DNA of 19,803 bases from contig CAJTVO010000058.1 in the NCBI GenBank assembly GCA_910579485.1, forward strand, positions 1-19,803, written 5' to 3'. Under the pieces are notes generated by a model. That model did no database searches and was not told the DNA's origin. It was given only the letters and a program-made list of their open reading frames with translations. The DNA is from an uncultured Oscillospiraceae bacterium (GTDB lineage Bacteria > Bacillota > Clostridia > Oscillospirales > Oscillospiraceae). Positions 7,143-12,625 of this stretch are shown piece by piece; positions within the stretch are counted from its first letter, which is position 1; every line of letters begins with the position of its first letter. A program made the position numbers and the translations under genes.

Positions 7143-7289
7143 ATTAGAATTGAAACAAACGGCGGCGGGGGTAGGTGTTATCCCCGCCGCCCTGTCTGTT
7201 ACCGCTCCATATCCTGCGCCCTGCGGGGCTGCGGGGAAAAAGTAGGGGCGCAAGCCCGTTACCCTTGCGCCGCGCCTCCATTAGAATTG
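7143..7289. repeat. GC-rich insert flanked by 10-bp direct repeats
   Basis: ATTAGAATTG occurs at 7143-7152 and again at 7280-7289, bracketing 127 bp of GC-rich sequence inside an otherwise AT-rich region. The insert holds a 10-bp stem GGCGGCGGGG (7161-7170) with CCCCGCCGCC (7182-7191) and a second hairpin GGCGCAAG (7247-7254) with CTTGCGCC (7264-7271). The direct repeats look like a target-site duplication around a small non-coding mobile element. The rest of the gap to 7409 shows nothing further. Confidence 0.5.
7161..7191. terminator. Stable hairpin between convergent genes, possible terminator
   Basis: A perfect 10-bp GC-only stem (7161-7170 with 7182-7191) with an 11-nt loop lies 42 bp after the acidic-protein gene. 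It is followed by CTGTCTGTT rather than a clean T run, so intrinsic termination is only possible. It is part of the putative inserted element. Confidence 0.35.
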
Positions 7290-7409
7290 GGGAAAATAGA
7301 AAGCCGCCTGAAAATCAGAGCGTCAAAATGACGTTTGATTACGAGCGGCCATTGCTGTTAATTAAATTTTCGATTGCGTGTAGTAATAAAACAAATGCTG
7401 TTTTCGATA

Positions 7410-8063
7410 CTAATTACTTGGAATTAAGCTTATCAAATCGTTATCGACAATATATTTCAAATTGCTTCTGTTAATCATCCAAAAGCTATTTCTTGCCCCG
7501 TTTTGATACGCCAATACCTGTTGCCGCATATCATCGGAAAGGCTGTCATATATTTCCTGGGCCTTTTCCCGTATGGCCGGTGACATACCGAGCTTATCAG
7601 CGATGAAATCCAAATACACACGATATTCATCAAAATGTTCCCGGAACAGGCTTTCCACTCCTCGAAGATAATCCTGTTCAAATTGTGCGCACAAACTGCC
7701 TGCCGTTTGCTGTATCTTGCGGTCTAACTCATCAAAGGCAGCGAGAAGTTTTTCCTCGGTAGAAATATCATACCAGGCTCCGCCATTAGACGTACACCGC
7801 TCCGGGCAATATGACATCATTGCAATCACATTGTTTACAGACGATTTCCCATAACTTTTGCACCACAGCTTAAATTCGGCGCTTACTTCAACCCTCTCAT
7901 ATGAAATGTTCCATTTTGATGTGAAAAAATTTATCTGAAAAACCAAATCCCTGACTGTCTTTTTAAGGCATTGTTGGCTTTTCAAATATTTCCAACCTGT
8001 CGTTTCAGAAAGTCTTGTAAATAATTTTTGAGTGGCTTCTTCTACAGAAAATATGTATTCCAT
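7410..8063 (-). CDS. Hypothetical protein, 217 aa
   Basis: This soluble 217-aa protein has no recognised catalytic motif. Its N-terminal part (SVEEATQKLFTRLSETTGWKYLKS, then LVFQINFFTSKWNISYERVEVSAEF) is loosely like DUF4304-type proteins, in which a helix precedes a beta sheet with an INxxxSKWN-like strand; this is a weak resemblance only. The second half is helical (FDELDRKIQQTAGSLCAQFE). The frame also opens at TTG 8081, but GGGAGG lies immediately upstream of ATG 8063, so that start is chosen. It is AT-rich, convergent with the acidic-protein gene, and follows two membrane-protein genes on the same strand. Function is unknown. Confidence 0.75.
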   Translation of the reverse strand: MEYIFSVEEATQKLFTRLSETTGWKYLKSQQCLKKTVRDLVFQINFFTSKWNISYERVEVSAEFKLWCKSYGKSSVNNVIAMMSYCPERCTSNGGAWYDISTEEKLLAAFDELDRKIQQTAGSLCAQFEQDYLRGVESLFREHFDEYRVYLDFIADKLGMSPAIREKAQEIYDSLSDDMRQQVLAYQNGARNSFWMINRSNLKYIVDNDLISLIPSN

Positions 8064-8109
8064 TATTATGTCCTCCCACAACTTTTGACTTGTCGATTCA
8101 GTTAGCCCA

Positions 8110-8316
8110 TCAGAATGAATAAAATCCCTCTCTCAAAATGATTGCCAAAAAATAAAATGCGACAAAAGCGCAGAAACCACCCAAAAGCAAAGGGATAAGT
8201 GCCAAAAATTTGAATCGCGCCTTTTTCCAGATTTCCCACGCCGCTTTTAGCAAAACAACTGCTATCCCTGCCGCCCCTAATATCGTAATAAAAATGAAAA
8301 AATAAGCCAATCCCAC
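8110..8316 (-). CDS. Small two-helix membrane protein
   Basis: This 68-aa protein is almost entirely made of two membrane segments (about residues 3-24 and 37-62) joined by a short basic loop (EIWKKARFKF). It starts with GTG at 8316, preceded by AGGAGG, and lies only 15 nt after the stop of the upstream membrane-protein gene, so the two are probably co-transcribed. A different overlapping frame in the same place lacks this ribosome binding site logic and a membrane-protein composition. Family and function are not recognised; a partner of the 188-aa protein is possible. Confidence 0.65.
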   Translation of the reverse strand: MGLAYFFIFITILGAAGIAVVLLKAAWEIWKKARFKFLALIPLLLGGFCAFVAFYFLAIILREGFYSF

Positions 8317-8331
8317 GGTTCCCTCCTGCTT

Positions 8332-8898
8332 TCAACGCTCATCCAATGCAACTGATATTGTTTCGCTCCCTCCGGCCCCATCAGAAACCGATAATATCAC
8401 TGTATCTCCATCCCAAACAAGCGAGTATTCTCCAGCACAGATTGGTCTATGTCCATCATCGGTGATAATGCGTTCTTTTGGATAAATCAGAAATGGATCG
8501 ACCCGCTCATACAAAACAACTTGCCCGGAAATCAAGCTGACATTTTCCATAATAACGATGGTATGCGTGTTGTCTGGTGAAGTGAAGCTATGGTATTCCT
8601 CCGCCCCATTAAGAAGGACACAAAGAAAATTCCAGCATAACAATACAAGGGCCGCACCACCAGCAATCATCGCAAGTATAGCTTTATTTTTCAGTGCTTT
8701 TTCGGTTTCTCGATAATGCAGAAACGCAAGTGTTATTCCACAAACCGCCGCAATGCAGTTTAGTATGCTCTGTATACGAAATGCCGTCCCCGTAGTGCCG
8801 ATTAGCAGATCATAGTCCATCATCCAAATAATGATTACGATGCAAGGGAAAGAAAGCCATAAGGCAAGGTATGAGTACAAGAATTTTCGCAATTTCAT
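8332..8898 (-). CDS. Hypothetical membrane protein with an extracytoplasmic domain
   Basis: This 188-aa protein has three predicted membrane segments (about residues 7-27, 43-61 and 73-96) and a C-terminal domain of some 90 residues (HSFTSPDNTHTIVIMENV, YSLVWDGDTVILSVSD) that looks like a small beta domain outside the membrane. The SPDNTHTIVI start of that domain recalls DUF5412-type proteins, but I do not assign a family. The ATG has a modest GGAG upstream. It is the first gene of a reverse-strand pair or trio reading toward 7410 and has its own promoter at 8942-8970. Codon use is AT-rich. Function is unknown. Confidence 0.75.
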   Translation of the reverse strand: MKLRKFLYSYLALWLSFPCIVIIIWMMDYDLLIGTTGTAFRIQSILNCIAAVCGITLAFLHYRETEKALKNKAILAMIAGGAALVLLCWNFLCVLLNGAEEYHSFTSPDNTHTIVIMENVSLISGQVVLYERVDPFLIYPKERIITDDGHRPICAGEYSLVWDGDTVILSVSDGAGGSETISVALDER

Positions 8899-8941
8899 TT
8901 TCGCTTATCTCCACAACAGCCTTTGGGGGCTTCTGTGGTGT

Positions 8942-8970
8942 ATTGTAGCATAGAGGACAAAATTTTTCCA
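8942..8970 (-). promoter_or_regulatory. Promoter for the reverse-strand membrane-protein genes
   Basis: On the reverse strand, TGGAAA (8965-8970), a 17-bp spacer and TACAAT (8942-8947) sit about 44 nt upstream of the 188-aa protein start. The -10 is strong and the -35 weak. The 209-bp gap between this divergent gene and spoIIP shows no gene; a CATAACT at 9042 resembles a sigma-E -10, but no matching -35 is clear. Confidence 0.55.
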
Positions 8971-9107
8971 CTGGTTTTCTGCCGGTCATGGGGTGTCCAT
9001 GAGAAACGGGCGTCCGTTGTGAAAAAGCGCCGTCTTGCAGTCATAACTGAAGGAAGCCGCGAATATGCTGGGACAAGCAACCAACGATAAGGAGGCCCGG
9101 CATAGTT

Positions 9108-10337
9108 ATGACGATCCGGAGAAGACCCAGACCCCAGTGGAGGCGGCGCGCGGCCGCTCTTGCGGCGTCTGCGGCAGTGATCTATGTAGTGGCCGCTACG
9201 GCGGCAAGCACCGACTTTTCCTCCGCCTGGACGGCCCTGGGGGAACAAAGCGGTTTGGCCCTGGGTATCTTGCGGGGCCAGCTGGAGGGACTGTGGAGCG
9301 GCGGGGTCCTCCCTGCCGGCGCGGCTCTGGCTATCGGTCAGAGCCCGGTGCTCCTCTCGGGACGGGACGCGGTGCTGGAGCTGCGGCGGACCGAGGAGGA
9401 GGACGACACCGCGCCCCCCGGCGTCCAGAAGCCGGAGGTCCAGGAGAAAGAGGAAAACGGGCCGGAAGAGCCCAGCGCTCCTATTCCTGAGGAGCCGGGA
9501 GAGGCGGAGACGCCCCTGATCTTCGCCGACAACGGGGTGCAGGCCAGGACGCTGATACCCTCCTCTCCGGAGGGATACGTGGTGACGGGGGACGTGTATA
9601 TCAACAACCGCTCGGACAAGAGCTTTGACGAGGGGATCTTTGACGGGTCCTTTGCGGCCCGGCTGTCGGAGGAGGAAGGGCCCAAGGTGTTCATCGTCCA
9701 TACCCACGGCAGCGAGGCTTACACCATGCCCCCGGGGCAGGAGTACGAGGCCACCAGCGAGAGCCGGACTACGGACTGCGGCTTCAACGTGGTGCGGGTG
9801 GGGGACGAGATCGCCGCCGTGCTGGAGGAGGCGGGGATCGAGGTACTCCATGACGCGGCGCTCCACGATTATCCGGAGTACAGCGGGGCCTATGGCCGCT
9901 CCCTGACGGCGGCGGAAAAGGCTATGGAGGAGCATCCCTCCATCTCCCTGGTGCTGGATATCCACCGGGACGCTATCTCCGACGCGGACGGGAGCCCCTA
10001 CAAGGTGGTCAGCGGCGTGGCGGGGGTCAACGCCGCCCAGATGTCCTTTATCATCGGCACCGACGGCGGCGGGCTGGAGCACCCGGACTGGCAGGAGAAT
10101 CTGAAGCTGGCGGCGGCGGTCCAGCAGAGGCTGCTGGAGGACTACCCTACCTTGATGCGGCCCATTTCCGTGCGCAATTCCAGGTACAACCAGCATGTCT
10201 CTCCGGGGGCGCTGCTGGTGGAGATGGGGGCGGCGGGCAACTCCCTGGACGAGGCCCTGCTGTCCGCGCGCCTGCTGGGAAAGGCGCTGGCGGAGACCTT
10301 CCTGGAGCCGGCGCAGGAGGCCGGAGAGGGAAAATAG
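9108..10337 (+). CDS. spoIIP: Stage II sporulation protein P
   Basis: This 409-aa cell-wall hydrolase acts with SpoIID and SpoIIM to degrade septal peptidoglycan during engulfment of the forespore. Residues 14-34 form an N-terminal membrane anchor. A disordered acidic/proline-rich region spans about 95-135. The catalytic SpoIIP domain follows, with FIVHTHGSEAY (195-205), LVLDIHRDAI (281-290) and LLVEMGAAGNSLDEAL (369-384); the histidines and glutamate in these blocks are the expected zinc and catalytic residues of this amidase/endopeptidase. GGAGG lies 12 nt before the ATG. The usual gpr neighbour is absent; hup follows in the same direction. Its presence shows a spore-forming lineage. Confidence 0.96.
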   Translation: MTIRRRPRPQWRRRAAALAASAAVIYVVAATAASTDFSSAWTALGEQSGLALGILRGQLEGLWSGGVLPAGAALAIGQSPVLLSGRDAVLELRRTEEEDDTAPPGVQKPEVQEKEENGPEEPSAPIPEEPGEAETPLIFADNGVQARTLIPSSPEGYVVTGDVYINNRSDKSFDEGIFDGSFAARLSEEEGPKVFIVHTHGSEAYTMPPGQEYEATSESRTTDCGFNVVRVGDEIAAVLEEAGIEVLHDAALHDYPEYSGAYGRSLTAAEKAMEEHPSISLVLDIHRDAISDADGSPYKVVSGVAGVNAAQMSFIIGTDGGGLEHPDWQENLKLAAAVQQRLLEDYPTLMRPISVRNSRYNQHVSPGALLVEMGAAGNSLDEALLSARLLGKALAETFLEPAQEAGEGK

Positions 10338-10401
10338 GGCTTCCGTGTGGATATTTCCGGGATAATTTAAGAAATAACCCAGTTTTTTTGGGATAAAAAC
10401 C

Positions 10402-10430
10402 TTGCAACCGCGGGAAAAATATGATAAATT
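10402..10430 (+). promoter_or_regulatory. hup promoter
   Basis: TTGCAA (10402-10407), a 17-bp spacer and TAAATT (10425-10430) form a sigma-A promoter in an AT-rich stretch about 80 nt upstream of hup. Confidence 0.7.
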
Positions 10431-10509
10431 AATAAAAGCATACAGCGCTCGTGGAAGACTGCGGACGTTTCTGTACTAAAAGGAAATATAAACACAAAGG
10501 AGTATCTCG

Positions 10510-10785
10510 ATGAATAAGAACGAACTGATCAACGTTGTGGCGGAAAAGACCGCCCTGTCCAAGAAGGATTCCGAGTCCGCGGTGACCGCTGCTCTGGATG
10601 CCATTACCGCCGCCCTGGCTGAGGGCGACGAGGTCCGCCTGGTGGGCTTCGGCACCTTCGAGGTGAAGAAGAGAGAGGCCCGTATCGGCCGCAACCCCAA
10701 GACCAAGGAAGAGATCCATATCCCCGCTACCAAGGTTCCCGCCTTCAAGCCCGGTAAGGCCCTTAAGGATATCGTCGCCAAGTAA
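10510..10785 (+). CDS. hup: DNA-binding protein HU
   Basis: This 91-aa DNABII-family protein binds and bends DNA as a nucleoid protein. It starts MNKNELINVVAEKTALSKKDSE, has the central helices of the dimer body, and carries the beta-arm signature VRLVGFGTFEVKKREARIGRNP followed by the C-terminal PAFKPGKALKDIV. The length is the family norm. AAAGGAG precedes the ATG. It is followed by a terminator and then rqcP, matching the conserved hup-yabO pairing of B. subtilis. Confidence 0.98.
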   Translation: MNKNELINVVAEKTALSKKDSESAVTAALDAITAALAEGDEVRLVGFGTFEVKKREARIGRNPKTKEEIHIPATKVPAFKPGKALKDIVAK

Positions 10786-10798
10786 ATCGATCTGCCAG

Positions 10799-10825
10799 GG
10801 GCGCGGTGAAAACCGCGCCCTTTCT
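10799..10825 (+). terminator. Intrinsic terminator between hup and rqcP
   Basis: A perfect 9-bp stem GGGCGCGGT (10799-10807) with ACCGCGCCC (10812-10820), closed by a GAAA tetraloop, is followed by TTTCT. Because rqcP starts only 24 nt later, it probably attenuates rather than fully stops transcription into rqcP. Confidence 0.85.
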
Positions 10826-10848
10826 GGTAGGGAAAGGAGTTTTCCACC

Positions 10849-11094
10849 ATGCGGTTGGATAAATATCTCAAGGTCTCCCGCCTTATCAAGCGGCGGACCG
10901 TGGCCAATGAGGCCTGTGACAACGAACGGGTCACGGTCAACGGAAAAGTCGCCCGGGCCTCCTACGAGGTCAAGGAGGGGGATGTTATTTCGATCCGGTT
11001 CGGGCAGAAGGTCCTTACGGTGGAGGTCGTCGCCGTTACCGAAAACGCCGGTAAGGCGGACGCGGCGGCGATGTATCGGGAGGTTTCCGCTTGA
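10849..11094 (+). CDS. rqcP: S4-domain RNA-binding protein RqcP (YabO)
   Basis: This 81-aa S4 RNA-binding protein is homologous to B. subtilis RqcP/YabO and the Hsp15 group. MRLDKYLKVSRLIKRRTVANEACDNERVTVNGK is the alpha-L RNA-binding motif, followed by the strand VKEGDVISIRFGQKVLTVEVV. RqcP stabilises the P-site tRNA on stalled 50S subunits during alanine tailing by RqcH in ribosome-associated quality control. The start has AAAGGAG 8 nt upstream. The gene ends 6 bp before a structured repeat, and the expected downstream yabP is not there but on the far side of inserted material. Confidence 0.95.
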   Translation: MRLDKYLKVSRLIKRRTVANEACDNERVTVNGKVARASYEVKEGDVISIRFGQKVLTVEVVAVTENAGKADAAAMYREVSA

Positions 11095-11100
11095 CCTGCC

Positions 11101-11183
11101 CCGGGGGCTATCCGCCCCCGGACCTACTTTTGCCGCGCGGCAAAAGTAGGCAAAAACGCGCTTAGAAAACTACGTTTTCTAAG
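11101..11183 (-). repeat. Structured palindromic repeat, copy 2 (reverse orientation)
   Basis: Read on the reverse strand the order is: hairpin C, a perfect 10-bp stem (11174-11183 with 11161-11170); the CGCGTTTTTG block (11151-11160); hairpin A, a perfect 12-bp stem (11139-11150 with 11123-11134) with loop GCGC; then hairpin B, an 8-bp stem (11114-11121 with 11101-11108) with a 5-nt loop. Hairpin D and its linker are missing, because the copy abuts the end of rqcP. Arm sequences differ from copies 1 and 3 but stay complementary. Confidence 0.85.
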
Positions 11184-11210
11184 AACTTTCCTAAATTACG
11201 GGGGTATTTT

Positions 11211-11260
11211 GTTTGCGCCCGAGGCATAGTCTGGTTTGGCCTAAACTTACTGCCGTCCGC
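11211..11260 (+). repeat. Left inverted repeat of the HTH region
   Basis: This stretch matches the reverse complement of 12396-12445 at about 45 of 51 aligned positions, counted by hand, with two single-base gaps. Weaker similarity continues inward to about 11318 (pairing with about 12340-12396). It lies 27 bp inside repeat copy 2. A plus-strand open frame across here does not look like a protein. Confidence 0.8.
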
Positions 11261-11365
11261 TCTGCCGGTCTTCTGCGGCTGTTTTCATGTGGTGATCGGA
11301 TACCCCTACCTCTTGCGGAAGTCTGGTACGTTTACATACTTCCCTGCTTAAATGTTTTACGTCGG

Positions 11366-11539
11366 TTAGTGCTGGTGGATGTAGTCCGTCATGCGGTCTA
11401 GGCCGGAATTTAAAAAGTCCTCCGGAAATGGGTGGCCCATGTGGACGGCAATGGCCAGAGCTTCTAGCAGGACAAGGTCTTCCCCTAACTCGTTGAAGGT
11501 CTCGTTTAGTTCGTTGATTTGGGACATTAGGGTGTTCAT
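11366..11539 (-). CDS. Small acidic hypothetical protein, 57 aa
   Basis: This 57-codon gene runs from ATG at 11539 to TAA at 11366. The product begins MNTLMSQINELNETFNELGE and ends GLDRMTDYIHQH; it is acidic and mostly helical, with a heptad-like Leu/Ile pattern in the first half and HMGHPFPEDFL in the second. GGAGAA (11545-11550) is well placed, and a reverse promoter TTGACA (11598-11603), 17 bp, CACAAT (11575-11580) precedes it. It is divergent from the first XRE-type HTH gene. I do not recognise the family; as a short acidic partner of regulators it could be a toxin-antitoxin component or a regulator cofactor, which is speculation. Confidence 0.65.
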   Translation of the reverse strand: MNTLMSQINELNETFNELGEDLVLLEALAIAVHMGHPFPEDFLNSGLDRMTDYIHQH

Positions 11540-11574
11540 AGCATTTCTCCGTTTTAGTTTTTAAATCCAATTTC

Positions 11575-11603
11575 ATTGTGTAGCTTTATAATCTAATTGT
11601 CAA
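11575..11603 (-). promoter_or_regulatory. Overlapping divergent promoters
   Basis: A reverse promoter, TTGACA (11598-11603), 17 bp, CACAAT (11575-11580), serves the 57-aa gene. Inside its spacer lies a consensus TATAAT on the plus strand (11587-11592), suitably placed for the first HTH gene (start 11620), though no good plus-strand -35 is visible. The overlap means that occupation of one promoter, or binding of an HTH protein, would affect both directions. Confidence 0.65.
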
Positions 11604-11619
11604 GAGGCAAAGGGAAAGC

Positions 11620-11841
11620 ATGTCAACATTTTCTGAAAGAATTAAAGAATTGCGCCTGGAAAAGAATCTTACACAGACCCAATTGGGGGAAATTATTGGG
11701 GTAAAACATTTTTCTATCTATTCTTATGAAAAAGGGCGTGCCTGTCCGGAAATGAGAGGACTGGTCGCTTTAGCGGATTATTTTGACGTTTCTATGGATT
11801 ATCTGGCTGGGCGGACGGATAAGCGGGAGACGAACCGGTGA
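11620..11841 (+). CDS. XRE-family HTH transcriptional regulator 1
   Basis: This 73-aa single-domain protein is a Cro/C1-type helix-turn-helix. FSERIKELRLEKNLTQTQLGEIIGVKHFSIYSYEKGRACPE contains the turn (LTQTQLGEIIGV) and recognition helix, followed by the dimer-type tail LVALADYFDVSMDYLAGRTD. AAAGGG precedes the ATG. It is about 77 percent identical (56 of 73, counted by hand) to the third HTH gene, with an identical last 18 residues, so the two are recent duplicates. It has no effector domain. It probably binds DNA as a dimer and may regulate the divergent 57-aa gene and its own cluster. Confidence 0.88.
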   Translation: MSTFSERIKELRLEKNLTQTQLGEIIGVKHFSIYSYEKGRACPEMRGLVALADYFDVSMDYLAGRTDKRETNR

Positions 11842-11860
11842 ACGTACTGAGAGTGTACTT

Positions 11861-12082
11861 ATGGAAATATTGTCGAAAAACTTGTTAGAATTAAGAAAGA
11901 ACAAAGGATTGACGCGACAGGCGGTGGCGGACGCTATCCAGATTTCTGTGCGTACCTATCAGCGATATGAAAATTGTGAACGGGAGCCGACTGCGTCGGT
12001 TTTAGCCGCTCTAGCAAATTTTTATGATGTATCTATAGATTATTTGATGGGCAGGACAGATAGACGGAAGGATGGCCGGTAA
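11861..12082 (+). CDS. XRE-family HTH transcriptional regulator 2
   Basis: This 73-aa single-domain Cro/C1-type regulator starts at ATG 11861 with MEILSKNLLELRKNKGLTRQ. The HTH includes LTRQAVADAIQISVRTYQRYENCEREPT and the tail LANFYDVSIDYLMGRTDRRKDGR. The frame is open further upstream, across the end of the first HTH gene, but that part reads as a shadow and lacks a ribosome binding site. It is clearly divergent in sequence from the two HTH genes that flank it, which are alike. It lies 19 bp after gene 1 and 5 bp before gene 3, so the three are probably one transcript. Confidence 0.85.
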   Translation: MEILSKNLLELRKNKGLTRQAVADAIQISVRTYQRYENCEREPTASVLAALANFYDVSIDYLMGRTDRRKDGR

Positions 12083-12087
12083 AGGAT

Positions 12088-12309
12088 ATGTCGATTTTTG
12101 CAGAACGAATCCGTGATTTGCGTATGGAACATGGGTTGACCCAGGAAGAAGTCGGAAAAATCATTGGCGTAAAACGTTATGCGGTGTATTCCTATGAAAA
12201 GGGCCGGGCCTGTCCGGAAATGAAGGGACTCGTTGCCTTAGCAGATTATTTTGAAGTTTCTATGGATTATCTGGCAGGTAGAACGGATAAACGGGAGACG
12301 AACCGGTGA
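12088..12309 (+). CDS. XRE-family HTH transcriptional regulator 3
   Basis: This 73-aa Cro/C1-type regulator is nearly a copy of HTH gene 1, sharing SYEKGRACPEM and the identical tail VSMDYLAGRTDKRETNR; even the last codons agree at the DNA level. Differences cluster in the N-terminal helices and the recognition helix region (GVKRYAVYSYE here, GVKHFSIYSYE in gene 1), so the two may bind different operators. AAAGGA overlapping the stop of gene 2 provides the ribosome binding site. It is the last gene before the right inverted repeat. Confidence 0.88.
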   Translation: MSIFAERIRDLRMEHGLTQEEVGKIIGVKRYAVYSYEKGRACPEMKGLVALADYFEVSMDYLAGRTDKRETNR

Positions 12310-12395
12310 CCATCCAGCACCCCGGGGAGTTTGGCGGGTCTATACGGTAGGGGTCATCAATGACCACGCTGAAATAGAAACTGAAGCTGCGCGAA

Positions 12396-12445
12396 GCGGA
12401 CGGCAGTAAGGTTTAGGCCGGACAGACTGTGCCTCGGGCGTAAAC
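12396..12445 (-). repeat. Right inverted repeat of the HTH region
   Basis: This is the reverse-complement partner of 11211-11260. It lies 86 bp after the third HTH gene and 22 bp before structured repeat copy 3. Similarity extends inward to about 12340. The stretch 12310-12625 has no complete gene; it consists of this repeat and the structured repeat. Confidence 0.8.
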
Positions 12446-12467
12446 TAAGCAGGCTGGGAGCGGGATT

Positions 12468-12605
12468 CTCAAGGGGGAGTCCCCTCCCCCTTGAGCGCGT
12501 TTTTGGTCACTTTTGCCGCGGGGCAAAAGTGACCCCAGGGTCCGGGGCTGGGCAAGCCCCGGGGTATCGATAAGAAACGGCTGCCGTGCGGCGCGCAGCG
12601 CCGCA
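12468..12605 (+). repeat. Structured palindromic repeat, copy 3 (complete)
   Basis: This is the most complete copy. Hairpin C is a perfect 12-bp stem (12468-12479 with 12484-12495). The CGCGTTTTTG block follows (12496-12505). Hairpin A is a perfect 13-bp stem (12505-12517 with 12522-12534), loop GCGG. Hairpin B is an 8-bp stem (12542-12549 with 12555-12562), 5-nt loop. The linker has CGATAAGAAA (12568-12577). Hairpin D is an 8-bp stem (12587-12594 with 12598-12605), loop GCA. Hairpin D ends just before the ribosome binding site of the HAD phosphatase gene, so a transcript through it would place the whole structure in that gene's leader. Confidence 0.88.
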
Positions 12606-12625
12606 GAGAAGAAAGGAGGTCCATA

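Noticed and set aside
8102..8335. A 77-codon reverse-strand frame overlapping the small membrane protein
   Set aside because: It overlaps the upstream gene's stop, and the alternative GTG-started frame has a well-spaced AGGAGG and two clear membrane helices.
8895..10196. A 433-codon open frame antisense to spoIIP
   Set aside because: It lacks a recognisable domain and a ribosome binding site; spoIIP on the other strand is certain.
11247..11576. A 109-codon reverse-strand frame overlapping the 57-aa gene
   Set aside because: It is in a different frame, is rich in Arg/Pro/His, and has no ribosome binding site, while the 57-aa frame has both a promoter and a binding site.
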